Of a stretch of DNA of 64,000 nt, positions 28,049 to 37,669 are shown piece by piece. Source of the DNA: Undibacterium hunanense (GTDB lineage Bacteria; Pseudomonadota; Gammaproteobacteria; Burkholderiales; Burkholderiaceae_D); the NCBI RefSeq assembly GCF_014284335.1, contig NZ_JACOGF010000003.1:532826-596825 (forward strand). The letters run 5' to 3'. The notes beneath the pieces were generated by a model. That model was given only the letters and a program-made list of their open reading frames with translations. It ran no database searches and was not told the origin of the DNA. Numbering within the stretch: the first letter of the stretch is position 1; each line of letters begins with the position of its first letter. A program made the position numbers and the translations under genes.

Positions 28049-28720
28049 ATGATAAAACTGAGTCAGGTACGCAAAACCTATAAACAGGGTGGCAATGAAA
28101 TCCGGGCGCTGGATGGCATAGACCTGCATATCGCAACAGGTGAATTTGTCGCCATCATGGGCCCTTCCGGTTCGGGCAAATCCACCTTGCTAAATGTACT
28201 TGGCGCACTGGATAAACCCGATCAAGGCAGTTACCTGCTGAACCAGGATGAAATCAGTGCCATGGATGACGATGCCGCCTCAGAAGTGCGGAACCGTAAC
28301 ATAGGTTTTGTGTTCCAGTCTTTTCATTTGCTGCCACGCCTGACCGTGCTGGAAAACGTATTGCTGCCGCAACGCTACAGCAAAGCGCCCGATGCGCAGG
28401 CAGAATCGCGCGCCCGCCAGTTACTCGATCGCATAGGCCTGGGGCAACGCATGGACCACAGACCCGGTGAATTATCCGGTGGCCAGCTACAACGTGCGGC
28501 AATTGCCCGCGCCCTGCTGAACCAGCCTGCATTGCTGCTGGCAGATGAACCCACTGGCAATCTCGATTCCAAAAGCGCCGCCGATGTATTGAGCCTGCTG
28601 GGTGAACTTCATGCCGGCGGACAAACCCTGGTGCTGGTCACCCATGACCCCGCAGTCGCGGCAAAAGCACAAAGAACCATCCACCTTGCCGATGGCCGTG
28701 TTGCAGAGGTGGTTGCATGA
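28049..28720 (+). CDS. MacB/LolD-type ABC transporter ATPase
   Basis: A 223-residue ATP-binding protein that would power the permease encoded 3.3 kb downstream. Walker A is GPSGSGKST, the Q-loop is FVFQSFHLLPRLTVLENV, the signature is LSGGQLQRAAIARAL, Walker B is LLLADEPTGNLD, and the H-loop is LVTHD. The LLPRLTVLENV segment is typical of the MacB/LolD group. It starts ABC operon 28049-33289; its stop overlaps the next start by four bases (ATGA). The cargo is unknown. Confidence 0.93.
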   Translation: MIKLSQVRKTYKQGGNEIRALDGIDLHIATGEFVAIMGPSGSGKSTLLNVLGALDKPDQGSYLLNQDEISAMDDDAASEVRNRNIGFVFQSFHLLPRLTVLENVLLPQRYSKAPDAQAESRARQLLDRIGLGQRMDHRPGELSGGQLQRAAIARALLNQPALLLADEPTGNLDSKSAADVLSLLGELHAGGQTLVLVTHDPAVAAKAQRTIHLADGRVAEVVA

Positions 28721-30819
28721 AGAAAAGTTCAAGTATATCCATGCGTACCTTTGCAGCATGGTGTCTGCCTGCGACACTACTGATCGTCGGCCCCCTGCTG
28801 GCAATTACATCGCTGGCGCAGACCAGCACATCTTCGCCATCGGCAACGTCTGCTGCATCGGCCGGCACAGTAAAAACCAGGCCGGTACTGCTGACCGGTG
28901 AAGTCATCGCCAAAGATTCCCAGGCCATCTTTGTGCCACCGTCCAACTCATCCCCTGTCGTCTTGCGCAATTTTGTGGCGGAAGGCAGCAAGGTCAAAAA
29001 AGGCGATTTGCTGCTGCGCATAGAAACACCCAACAGTTCCAACATCGAACAACTGATCATAGGTATAGACCAGACGCGCGCAAAAACCGAAGCCGAAGTC
29101 GCCAAACTGGAAGTAGCAGCACTGGAAGCGGAAAAAAACCTGGTCACTGCCAAGGCCGCACTGGCCAAGGCGCTGGTCGATGCAGCACTGCCAAAATCGC
29201 AGATTACAGCACTGGATTTCGACAAATACCAGGCAGAGAAAGAACGCGCCGAACGCGATCTGAAAGTCAAACAACTGGCCTTTGATGATGGCACTGCCGC
29301 AGTCAACAGAAGAAAATCTGATGGTGATCTGGAACTACAAAAGCAGCAGGTCAACGTGGCTTACCTGAAAGCACAACTGGCGCGGTCGGAAGTGCTCGCC
29401 AGTCAGGATGGCATTGTCGTACACGGCTACAGCGCCTGGCGCGGTGAAAGACTGGAAGAAGGCTCCAGCGCTTTTCCTGGTAATGTCGCGGGCCAGGTCA
29501 TGGGATCCGGGCAAATGGAAGTCAAGGCATGGGCACTGGAAGCCGACAGAATCTACCTGGCCGAAGGCCAGCCGGTACAACTGACATTTGATGCACTGCC
29601 AGGCGTGACGATCCAGACCACCATCACCACCATATCGCATGCGCCAGAAGAACATACGCGCTGGGGTTATGGACGTTATTTCAGGGTAGATATCAAATTA
29701 CCAGCGCAACTGGGAAATTATGCCCTGTCACCCGGCATGAGCGTGCTGATAGAACCTTTGCAGACAGCAAAAAAATCTGCATCCGCATTACCACTGGCAA
29801 CCAAGGCAGCCAAGGCAGCCAAGGCAGCGAAAAACGAAACGGCCAGTGAAATTACCATAGAAGGCGACATACAGTCACGTGTAGTCACCCCTATCGGGCC
29901 ACCTTCCATTCCCTACATCTGGCAATACACCCTGGCGCAAATGGCGCCGGAAGGCAGCATCGTCAAAGCAGGCGATGTGCTGGTGATGTTCCAGGCATCC
30001 GAAGTGCCAACGCAGTTGGCCAACCAGAAAAGCCAGTTGAATGAAAAACAGCGGGCCATGGAAAAACTCAAACTGGAACACGCTGAAGCAGAAAAAGCCG
30101 CTGACCTGGCGGTTGCCGAAGCACAAAGCAATGCTGAAAAAGCCGCCAGAAAAGCTACCATGCCGAAAGAACTGATACGTCGCATAGACTATGACAAACT
30201 GGTGATAGAAAAATCCCTGAATGCCGATCTGGCGGCCTTATCAGTCAAATTGCGCGCTACCCAGATTCGTGCCCGCAAGGCAGAAAAAATAGGACTGGAA
30301 ACAGAAATCGCACAATTGCAAGGCAAGATAGATGTGCTGGCAAAAGGTCAGAAAAATCTCACCGTTATTGCCAAAAAACCCGGCATGATGATCTACAAAA
30401 CCAATTTCAGCGATGACAAATTCGCTGTCGGCAGCCAGGTCTGGGTAGGCATATCCGTAGCCAGCATTGCCGATCCGGATAAGTTATTTGTCTCGGCCAA
30501 AGTACCGGAGGCACAATCCAATGCCATACGGGTGGGGCAAACAGCGCGCATCAATATTCCCGGCGCAAACCTGACCCTGGCTGCCCGCGTGACTGGTTTG
30601 AGCACGGTATTCCACAGCAAATCCACTACCCAGCCCATTATCGTTCGTGATGTGGAACTGGAGTTTGAACAACCTCCCAAAGGCTTGAAACCTGGTGCCG
30701 CCGTGCAGGCAATTCTCTCAACGGCCAACTCAGCAGCGAGCTCAACTGCAAGTCCAACTACAGCAACACCCGGTGGTGCCAGCCCGGCAGTCAAAGCTGG
30801 CGCGGAGAAAAAATCATGA
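28717..30819 (+). CDS. Double-length HlyD/MacA-type membrane-fusion protein
   Basis: A 700-residue exported adaptor with a signal segment at about 9-35. It contains two adaptor modules in a row. The first (about 45-350) has half-lipoyl VAEGSKVKKGDLLLRIETP, a coiled-coil hairpin (about 110-220), the second half-lipoyl SQDGIVVHG, and a beta-barrel region. The second (about 380-680) repeats this order: PEGSIVKAGDVLVMF, a long Ala/Glu/Lys coiled coil, a lipoyl-like part (VIAKKPGMMIYKTNF) and a beta-barrel (LFVSAKVPEAQSNAIRVGQ). The linker is KAAKAAKAAK. Usual adaptors have about 350-450 residues with one module. It overlaps both neighbours by four bases. Confidence 0.82.
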   Translation: MKKSSSISMRTFAAWCLPATLLIVGPLLAITSLAQTSTSSPSATSAASAGTVKTRPVLLTGEVIAKDSQAIFVPPSNSSPVVLRNFVAEGSKVKKGDLLLRIETPNSSNIEQLIIGIDQTRAKTEAEVAKLEVAALEAEKNLVTAKAALAKALVDAALPKSQITALDFDKYQAEKERAERDLKVKQLAFDDGTAAVNRRKSDGDLELQKQQVNVAYLKAQLARSEVLASQDGIVVHGYSAWRGERLEEGSSAFPGNVAGQVMGSGQMEVKAWALEADRIYLAEGQPVQLTFDALPGVTIQTTITTISHAPEEHTRWGYGRYFRVDIKLPAQLGNYALSPGMSVLIEPLQTAKKSASALPLATKAAKAAKAAKNETASEITIEGDIQSRVVTPIGPPSIPYIWQYTLAQMAPEGSIVKAGDVLVMFQASEVPTQLANQKSQLNEKQRAMEKLKLEHAEAEKAADLAVAEAQSNAEKAARKATMPKELIRRIDYDKLVIEKSLNADLAALSVKLRATQIRARKAEKIGLETEIAQLQGKIDVLAKGQKNLTVIAKKPGMMIYKTNFSDDKFAVGSQVWVGISVASIADPDKLFVSAKVPEAQSNAIRVGQTARINIPGANLTLAARVTGLSTVFHSKSTTQPIIVRDVELEFEQPPKGLKPGAAVQAILSTANSAASSTASPTTATPGGASPAVKAGAEKKS
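29803..29829 (+). repeat. Three 9-bp repeats in the adaptor linker
   Basis: Three copies of AAGGCAGCC/G encode KAA-KAA-KAA between the two adaptor modules of the preceding gene. It is a flexible hinge whose length could vary by slippage. Confidence 0.8.
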
Positions 30820-32057
30820 GCGCAAAAATCATCTCCTGCCTGACGCTCACCCTGATGACATGTGCAGCCTGCAGCAACCAGCCAGAATCGGCACAAGTTG
30901 CCACTGAAAATTTTGCTGCACGCAACTGGAAAGAAAGCATCGTCGTCGATGGCGAAATCATTGCCGCCAATAAGACGCCGCTGACTGTGCCAGGCGAAGG
31001 CTGGGATAGCCGGACCCTGATAGAAATGCTGCCAGAAGGCAGCCTGGTCAAGAAAGGCGAAGTCATTGCCCGTTTCGATGCCCCCAGATCACGCATGGAA
31101 CTGTCACAGGCCGAGCTGGAATTATTGCGCAAATCCCTGGCCGAAGAAGGCATACAGGCCAGCGATACCAGCAGCCGTTCCAGTCTGCTGGCCGACAGTG
31201 CCAAGGTACAAACCGACCTGCGTCTGAGCGAGCGTTATGCAAACGCCGACCTGGCTGTTTTTTCACGCAACAAAATACTGGATGAGTTGCAAGACGCTGG
31301 CTTTCTGAAAACCAAGCGCGGTTACCTGGACTGGAAAACTGGCCAGGTACAGGCCCGTAGCGCAGCAGAACAGGCCGTACTGGGCTCGCAAAAAGAAAGC
31401 GTTACCCTGAATGCCAATCAGCACCGCAAGAACCTGAATGCACTGGATTTGCTGGCCCCACATGACGGCGTATTTTTATTGCAGTCAAGCTGGGACGGCA
31501 GCAAACCCCAGATCGGCGCCAGCAAGCGCCCACGGGAAGAATTTGGTTCCCTGCCCGACCTGGAACAACTGGTCGCCAATTTCAATATCGAAGAAGGCCG
31601 CACCTTTGGCCTGAAACTTGGCCTGCCCGTGAAAGTACGCCTGGCTGGCAGCGGCAAGGAAATTGAACTCAGCATCACCAAGGTAGGCAATAGTGCCAGC
31701 GCCATGTCACGTGAATCACCGGTGAAATTCATCAACTTTGAAGCCGCATTCAAAAAAGAACAGGCGCAGGCACTGGGGCTAAAGCCCGGTCAGGCACTGA
31801 TAGGCACCGTCAGCCTGATCAACCAGGCCAATGCCATGACCCTGCCCAATATTGCGCTGGTGCAGGATGGCCCCAATTTTTCTGCCTATGTCAAAGAAGG
31901 TGATCAGGTCAAAAAGCAGGCCGTCACCCTGGGGCTGCGCGGCCCGGCCAGGAGTGAAATCAAGACCGGCATCAGCAACGGCGCGCAGGTGGTTTTGCTG
32001 CCTGAAACAAAAGACAAAGACAAAAACAAAGAAACAACCAAGGAAAAGAAATCATGA
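30816..32057 (+). CDS. Third HlyD/MacA-type membrane-fusion module (probable lipoprotein)
   Basis: A 413-residue adaptor with signal segment and Cys near residue 19 (LTLTLMTCAACS), so probably lipid-anchored, although the lipobox is not ideal. Half-lipoyl LPEGSLVKKGEVIARFDAP (about 70-90) leads into a coiled coil (about 90-195). LLAPHDGVFLLQSSW is the second lipoyl half, followed by beta-barrel GLKLGLPVKVRLAG and a proximal domain. The C-terminus is Lys/Asp/Glu-rich. It overlaps its neighbours by four bases on both sides, so translation is coupled through the operon. Confidence 0.85.
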   Translation: MSAKIISCLTLTLMTCAACSNQPESAQVATENFAARNWKESIVVDGEIIAANKTPLTVPGEGWDSRTLIEMLPEGSLVKKGEVIARFDAPRSRMELSQAELELLRKSLAEEGIQASDTSSRSSLLADSAKVQTDLRLSERYANADLAVFSRNKILDELQDAGFLKTKRGYLDWKTGQVQARSAAEQAVLGSQKESVTLNANQHRKNLNALDLLAPHDGVFLLQSSWDGSKPQIGASKRPREEFGSLPDLEQLVANFNIEEGRTFGLKLGLPVKVRLAGSGKEIELSITKVGNSASAMSRESPVKFINFEAAFKKEQAQALGLKPGQALIGTVSLINQANAMTLPNIALVQDGPNFSAYVKEGDQVKKQAVTLGLRGPARSEIKTGISNGAQVVLLPETKDKDKNKETTKEKKS

Positions 32058-33289
32058 ACCGCGCCCTGATCCTTGAAGCCGTCAACGAACTGCAAAGACG
32101 CAAATTACGTACTGGCCTGACCCTGCTGGGCATGATATTCGGTGTCGCTGCCATCGTTGCCATGCTGGCCGTGGGTGAAGGTAGCCGACGCGAAGCATTG
32201 CGCCTGGTGGCTGAACTGGGGCTGGACAATGTCATCGTCGAAAGCAAGCAAATCGATGACAAACGTCTCAAAGAAATTCGTACCCGTTCGCTGGGCCTGT
32301 CTGCCGCCGATGCCGATGCCGCCCTGTCCGTCGTGCCGGGTGCCAAAGCGGTGGCACTCAAGAAAGAAATCAAGGTGGATCAGCTTGCCAGTGGCAGCCT
32401 GGTCGTCACGGCCCGCGCTTTTGCGGTATCCAACAGCTATGCCGAACTGGGTGGACTGCAACTGGGCCAGGGCCGCTGGCTGAATGAGGATGACGATGCC
32501 AGCCTGGCACCGGTGTGCGTGCTCGGGCCACGTCTGGCACATAAATTATTTGGAGACAATAACCCCATAGGCGAACGCATCAAACTCAATCACGCCTGGC
32601 TGGAAGTGGTGGGCGTGCTGGCCGACCGTGCCCTCAGCAAGACCGAATTTGAAGGCGTGAAACTGGGCCTGGATGATGAACGCCTGTTCGTACCCTGGCA
32701 AACCGGACGCGCCCGCTTCAACTTCACCATGCTGGAAGATGAAGTCGATGGCATCAGCCTGCGTCTGGATGGCAAAACACCGCCCGATATTGCTGCCCGC
32801 GTCCTGCAAAACCTGATAGAGCAAAGACATGCCGGGACTGATGATACCAATCTCATCGTACCCATGGGCCTGTATCGCCAAAACCAGCAAACCCAGCGCA
32901 TCTTCACTATCGTGATGAGCTCTATCGCTGCTGTTTCACTGCTGGTAGGTGGCATAGGCATCATGAACATCATGCTGGCGAACGTGCTGGAACGACGCCG
33001 TGAAATCGGCCTGAAGCGCGCCCTGGGCGCACGTAAACGCGATGTGATTGAACAGTTTTTGGCAGAAGCCCTGGTGATTGCCTTTAGCGGCGCCATCCTG
33101 GGCGTGATACTGGGTGCCATCGCTGCTTACAGCATTGCCGCCCTGGCAGGCTGGTCAGTCGCCTGGTCACCCGTCAGCCTGATTGTCGCAGTCAGCCTGT
33201 GCGTCGCGGTAGGACTGGGCTTTGGGGTGTTTCCGGCACGGCAGGCTGCGGCGCTGGACCCGATTGCGGCATTAAGGACGGATGGGTAA
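32054..33289 (+). CDS. MacB-type ABC transporter permease (FtsX fold)
   Basis: A 411-residue inner-membrane permease without a fused ATPase. The first helix, TGLTLLGMIFGVAAIVAMLAV, precedes a periplasmic MacB core domain (about 45-260). Three C-terminal helices contain the FtsX signature (VGGIGIMNIMLANVLERRREIGLKRALGARKRD). It pairs with the ATPase at 28049. MacB-type transporters work by mechanotransmission with periplasmic adaptors and a TolC-like channel; no channel gene is in this operon. The cargo is unknown. Confidence 0.92.
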   Translation: MNRALILEAVNELQRRKLRTGLTLLGMIFGVAAIVAMLAVGEGSRREALRLVAELGLDNVIVESKQIDDKRLKEIRTRSLGLSAADADAALSVVPGAKAVALKKEIKVDQLASGSLVVTARAFAVSNSYAELGGLQLGQGRWLNEDDDASLAPVCVLGPRLAHKLFGDNNPIGERIKLNHAWLEVVGVLADRALSKTEFEGVKLGLDDERLFVPWQTGRARFNFTMLEDEVDGISLRLDGKTPPDIAARVLQNLIEQRHAGTDDTNLIVPMGLYRQNQQTQRIFTIVMSSIAAVSLLVGGIGIMNIMLANVLERRREIGLKRALGARKRDVIEQFLAEALVIAFSGAILGVILGAIAAYSIAALAGWSVAWSPVSLIVAVSLCVAVGLGFGVFPARQAAALDPIAALRTDG

Positions 33290-33331
33290 GGGGATGAGTA
33301 AGCGGATGGGCAAACAAAAAGCAGGCAAGAA

Positions 33332-33384
33332 GCTTCGCCCATTACAACCAAAGCTGCTTGCACTTGGTTGAAAATTGGCGAAGC
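33332..33384. repeat. Imperfect inverted repeat between convergent genes
   Basis: The outer arms GCTTCGCC / GGCGAAGC and inner arms AACCAA / TTGGTT form a long interrupted hairpin. It lies between the convergent permease and nadC genes. It may terminate both or be a dispersed repeat. Confidence 0.5.
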
Positions 33385-33408
33385 GCGTTACATGTTAACT
33401 ATGCAGTT

Positions 33409-34275
33409 TCAAACGATCCGCAAAGAATAGTCCGTCGCCTTGATATCCTTGGTCAGACTACCGATGGAAATGCGGTCCACGCCAGTTTCGGCGATCGCCC
33501 TGACAGAGGCATGATCAATCCCGCCAGATGCTTCCAGCAAGGCGCGGCCAGCGGTGATGGCCACGGCTTCGCGCATCATGGTGGTGTTGAAATTGTCCAG
33601 CAAAATAGAGACGGCTCCGGCATTCAGTGCGGTCTGCAATTGCTCCAGGGTTTCCACTTCTATTTGTATGGTCACACCGGCATTCAGGCTCAGTGCCTTT
33701 TGCATGGCTTCAGCTACGCCACCGGCAGCGGCGATATGGTTTTCCTTGATGAGGATGCCATCGTATAAAGCCAGGCGCTGGTTCTTGCCACCACCAACAC
33801 GGACAGCGTACTTTTGCGCCAGACGCAGACCCGGCAAGGTTTTACGGGTATCGAGTATCGCGGCTTTTGTGCCGGCGATAATGGCAACGTATTTGCTGGT
33901 GGCCGTTGCCACGGCAGACAGTAATTGCAGGAAGTTCAAAGCAGAGCGTTCGGCTGTCAACAAGGCTCTGGCAGGTGCCTTGATTTTGCAGACGACCGTG
34001 TTTGCCTTCATCTGTGCGCCTTCGGCATATTGCCAGTCCACTTCGATGGTTTCATCCAGTGCCGTCATCACGGCACCAAACCAGGGGGCGCCACACAGGA
34101 TCGCATCTTCACGCACGATGACTTGTGCCTGCACCACTTCATCAGCCGGCACCAGCAAGCCAGTCAGGTCGGCAGCACCGACATCTTCGTCCAGTACATC
34201 GCTTATATTGCGTTCAAACGCTGTTTGCAAATCCGTGTCAAAGGGAAAATGCGTATTTTTCAAATTACCAGGCAT
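33409..34275 (-). CDS. nadC: Quinolinate phosphoribosyltransferase (decarboxylating)
   Basis: Makes nicotinate mononucleotide from quinolinate and PRPP, the third step of de novo NAD synthesis. The 288-residue length is typical. Motifs include TRKTLPGLRLAQKYAV (substrate-binding Arg/Lys), GGGKNQRLALYDGILIKENHI, the EVETLEQL strand, LLDNF and ASGGID. It follows nadA by 41 bases in the same direction and forms an operon with it. Confidence 0.96.
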   Translation of the reverse strand: MPGNLKNTHFPFDTDLQTAFERNISDVLDEDVGAADLTGLLVPADEVVQAQVIVREDAILCGAPWFGAVMTALDETIEVDWQYAEGAQMKANTVVCKIKAPARALLTAERSALNFLQLLSAVATATSKYVAIIAGTKAAILDTRKTLPGLRLAQKYAVRVGGGKNQRLALYDGILIKENHIAAAGGVAEAMQKALSLNAGVTIQIEVETLEQLQTALNAGAVSILLDNFNTTMMREAVAITAGRALLEASGGIDHASVRAIAETGVDRISIGSLTKDIKATDYSLRIV

Positions 34276-34316
34276 CGTTAACTAACCTCAGTTTTATTTT
34301 GTGGTATTTGCGGCAT

Positions 34317-35447
34317 TCAGGCCGGACCTATGCCGGAAAACAGTTTGGCTTCTTTCGCCAGGTCACCTGAAGGACGCACATTGGCTTTTTTGGCAGCAGC
34401 AAAATCCAGCATGCGGTCTATACAGACCCTGGCTTTTTGCCCGACTATGGGGTCAACCTGGATTTCATTGTTGCCGTTTTCCAGCACCTGCACCAGATTG
34501 CGCAAGCCATTCATCGCCATCCAGGGGCAATGTGCACAACTCTTGCAGGTCGCGCTGTTGCCAGCGGTAGGGGCAACGATAAAACGTTTGGTTGGTGCAG
34601 CCATCTGCATCTTGTGCAGGATGCCATTGTCGGTAGCGACGATAAATTCATCTGCATCCAGGGTCTGCGCTGCATGGATCATTTGCGAGGTGGAACCCAC
34701 CATGTCTGCCAAGGCAACCACGGCAGCCGGCGACTCAGGATGGACCAGGATTTTTGCATTCGGATGTTCAGTCTTAAGCACATCCAACTCTATACCCTTG
34801 AATTCATCATGCACCAGGCATGAGCCCTGCCATAGCAGCATATCGGCGCCGGTCTGTTTCTGGATATAGCCACCCAGATGCTTGTCAGGTGCCCAGAGTA
34901 TTTTTTTACCCTGCGCATGCAGGTGCGCAACAATGTCCAGGCCTATGCTGGATGTCACCATCCAGTCAGCGCGCGCCTTTACTGCGGCACTGGTGTTGGC
35001 ATAGACAACCACGGTACGGTCAGGATGGGCATCGCAAAAGGCAGCGAATTCATCAGCCGGGCAACCCAGGTCCAGCGAGCAGGTTGCATCCAGGTCTGGC
35101 ATTAAAATGGTTTTTTCAGGGCTGAGTATTTTTGCGGTCTCGCCCATGAACTTGACACCGGCCACGACCAGGGTTTTGGCGGGATGGTCACGGCCAAAAC
35201 GCGCCATTTCCAGTGAGTCAGAAACGCAACCACCAGTTTCTTCTGCCAGGTCCTGCAATTCGGCATCGACATAATAATGCGCAACCAGGACCGCCTGTTT
35301 TTCCTTCAACAACTGACGCACCCTGGCTTTCAACTCCAGCCTTTCGATGGCGGAAGGCGCATCAGGCACACGTGCCCATGCATTGGCGGTACAGCTACTG
35401 CCTACATCCATTTGCGGACGTTCAAATTCGACAACTTTGGTTTCCAT
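34317..35447 (-). CDS. nadA: Quinolinate synthase A
   Basis: Condenses iminoaspartate from NadB with dihydroxyacetone phosphate to quinolinate, using a 4Fe-4S cluster. Candidate cluster Cys residues lie in [15 protein letters not shown] CSLDLGCP and in [30 protein letters not shown] is the family's N-terminal motif. The frame is open to 35558, but the extra N-terminal residues look non-native; the ATG at 35447 (METKVVEF) gives 376 residues, in the normal range. Confidence 0.94.
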   Translation of the reverse strand: METKVVEFERPQMDVGSSCTANAWARVPDAPSAIERLELKARVRQLLKEKQAVLVAHYYVDAELQDLAEETGGCVSDSLEMARFGRDHPAKTLVVAGVKFMGETAKILSPEKTILMPDLDATCSLDLGCPADEFAAFCDAHPDRTVVVYANTSAAVKARADWMVTSSIGLDIVAHLHAQGKKILWAPDKHLGGYIQKQTGADMLLWQGSCLVHDEFKGIELDVLKTEHPNAKILVHPESPAAVVALADMVGSTSQMIHAAQTLDADEFIVATDNGILHKMQMAAPTKRFIVAPTAGNSATCKSCAHCPWMAMNGLRNLVQVLENGNNEIQVDPIVGQKARVCIDRMLDFAAAKKANVRPSGDLAKEAKLFSGIGPA

Positions 35448-35579
35448 ATGGTCCATATAGCCTACATATCTGGAGTGCAGCCAGACAGTGTGCTGCACTC
35501 TGATGACAAGAAATATTGACAGCTCAAAGGCGATTCGGTAACTGCCCCCAAGCTGCATTCCAGACCATAGTATACGCTC

Positions 35580-37631
35580 TTACCAGATATTTACCCGGGT
35601 CGCTGCCGGGCGCAGTGGAGAACGCTCACCCTTGCACTGGAATGCATCAGAAAATTCTGGCATGTTTGCCAATGGTGCGATGACGCGGTATTTGTCTGGT
35701 GAATGCGGATCGGTTGCCAGAGACATACGCAACATTTCATCCCGTACCAGGCTGCGGAAGCTTTGCGCATTGGCAACAAAAAAGCGTTGATCTACTGTCA
35801 GACCATCTATTTCTTTGGCCTGTGGCTTGTGCTCGAGCGACTTGTGCAGCGCTTGCAGGGCAATTTTCATCCCGCCCAGATCGGCGATGTTTTCACCGGC
35901 AGTCAACTTGCCATTGATATGCAATTTATCAATCGGATTAAATTCGTCAAACTGCTTTTCTATGGCCTTGACGCGCAGCAGGAATCTTTTCTCATCTGGC
36001 TTGGTCCACCAGCTTTTTAGATTGCCTTCTGCATCATACTGACGCCCCTCATCATCAAACGCGTGCGTCAGTTCATGGCCAATGGTGGCACCGGTATTGC
36101 CATAATTGGCGGCCGGATCGGCATTCACATGGTACAAAGGCGGCTGCAGTATGCCCGCAGGGAACACCATTTCATTCATGGTGGGATTGTAATAGGCATT
36201 CACCGTCTGAGGTGTCATACCCCATTCGTTCCTGTCTATGGGCTTGCCCAGCTTGGTCAGGTTACGTTTGAATTCAAATTCGGACGCGCGTGCGATATTG
36301 GCGGCGTAGGAGCCGGTGTCGATCTGCAAACCGCTGTAATCACGCCAGGTATCAGGATAGCCTATCTTGACGATCAGGGTATCGAGTTTTTTGTATGCCT
36401 GCTGCTTGGTCGTATCTGACATCCATTCCAGCTTGCTGATGCTGTCGCGCATGGCCAGCTTGATGTTACCCACCATTTCCAGTACACCTGCCTTGGCTTC
36501 AGGGCCAAAGAATGCAGCAACGTACAATTCGCCCATGGCTTCACCCACCATGTTATCAATCGCACTCAAGACGCGTTTCCAGCGCGGTTGCAACTCTTTG
36601 GTACCAGCCAGGGTTTTGCCATAGAAATCAAATTTCGCGTTGACAAAATCTGCACTCAGATCACGGGCACTAGCGTTGGCAAGTTGCATACGCAAATAGG
36701 TTTTCCACTGATCCAGGCTGACACTCTGCACCATACGCCCTGCTTCGGCGATGAACTTGGGGTGTGCCAGATTGAATTGTCCAGGCTGGGCCAGACCCAG
36801 TGCGTTGAAATAGGCGGCCCAGTCGGTTTTCTTGTCGCTCTTTTGCAAGGCGCTCAAATCTGTCAGATGATAACTGGCTTGTGGATCACGCAACTCCACC
36901 TTGGTCAGCGAAGCCTTGGCAAGGCGAGTTTCCAGCGCCATGACAACCGCTGCATTACGCCTGGCCTGATCTGGCGCATCGCCCAGCAGGCCAAAGATCT
37001 GTGTCACGTAAGCCTGGTATTTGATCCTTATATCTTTGGTTTTGGCATCGTTTTTCAGATAATAATCACGGTCAGGCAAACCCAGGCCACCCTGCATGAT
37101 TTGTGGAATATAACGTGTCGTATTTTTTGCATCCTGATCAACTGCAAAATTGAACAGTGGCATCACACCCTGTTTGTGCAGACCGGCAATCACCGTCAGC
37201 AATTGCTGGCTATCCTTGATGGCATTGATTTTTGCGAGTTGTGGTTCCAGCGGTTTTGCACCCTCTTTTTCTATCTGCGCCTCGTTCATGCCGCTGGCAT
37301 AAAAAGCGCCGACCAGTTGCGCTGCGCGACTCTTGCCGTCGCCCTTGGCAGCGGCCTCTGCAATCTGTTTCAGAGCAAGCAGATTTCTCTCTGTAACTTC
37401 ATCGTAAGCGCTGTAACGTGCGCGGTCTGCCGGTATGGGATTAGCTTTCAGCCACTCACCATTTGCGTACTGGAAGAAATCCTTGCAGGGATCGGCCTTT
37501 TTATCCATGGCCATGGATTCCAGCACCAATTGATTGGAGGTGGCAGTTTGCGCCATCGCCAGATTGCCCACACATGTAAGCCCCACCAGACTGGCCAACA
37601 GACTACGCTTGAAAATATTTTTTGTTTTCAT
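35580..37631 (-). CDS. Exported M13-family (neprilysin/PepO-like) zinc metallopeptidase
   Basis: A 683-residue protein with signal peptide (LLASLVGLTCVGNLAMAQ), so it acts in the envelope or outside. The zinc site is GHELTHAFDDEG, with the third ligand in GENIADLGG; NAYYNPTMNEMVFPAGIL is the substrate-binding NAxY motif. The C-terminus is the family's CKGERSPLRP-type ending with W. M13 enzymes cut short peptides. It lies 38 bases downstream of an exported S15-type hydrolase, suggesting joint peptide breakdown. Confidence 0.95.
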   Translation of the reverse strand: MKTKNIFKRSLLASLVGLTCVGNLAMAQTATSNQLVLESMAMDKKADPCKDFFQYANGEWLKANPIPADRARYSAYDEVTERNLLALKQIAEAAAKGDGKSRAAQLVGAFYASGMNEAQIEKEGAKPLEPQLAKINAIKDSQQLLTVIAGLHKQGVMPLFNFAVDQDAKNTTRYIPQIMQGGLGLPDRDYYLKNDAKTKDIRIKYQAYVTQIFGLLGDAPDQARRNAAVVMALETRLAKASLTKVELRDPQASYHLTDLSALQKSDKKTDWAAYFNALGLAQPGQFNLAHPKFIAEAGRMVQSVSLDQWKTYLRMQLANASARDLSADFVNAKFDFYGKTLAGTKELQPRWKRVLSAIDNMVGEAMGELYVAAFFGPEAKAGVLEMVGNIKLAMRDSISKLEWMSDTTKQQAYKKLDTLIVKIGYPDTWRDYSGLQIDTGSYAANIARASEFEFKRNLTKLGKPIDRNEWGMTPQTVNAYYNPTMNEMVFPAGILQPPLYHVNADPAANYGNTGATIGHELTHAFDDEGRQYDAEGNLKSWWTKPDEKRFLLRVKAIEKQFDEFNPIDKLHINGKLTAGENIADLGGMKIALQALHKSLEHKPQAKEIDGLTVDQRFFVANAQSFRSLVRDEMLRMSLATDPHSPDKYRVIAPLANMPEFSDAFQCKGERSPLRPAATRVNIW

Positions 37632-37669
37632 CTTTTTATTTCCCTCTTTTTCTTTTTAGTTTATAGCTT

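Noticed and set aside
28717..30819. Sequencing or assembly error fusing two adaptor genes
   Set aside because: The join is in frame through a repetitive Lys/Ala linker without stop or start signals, and the second half has no signal peptide, so a true fusion is more likely.
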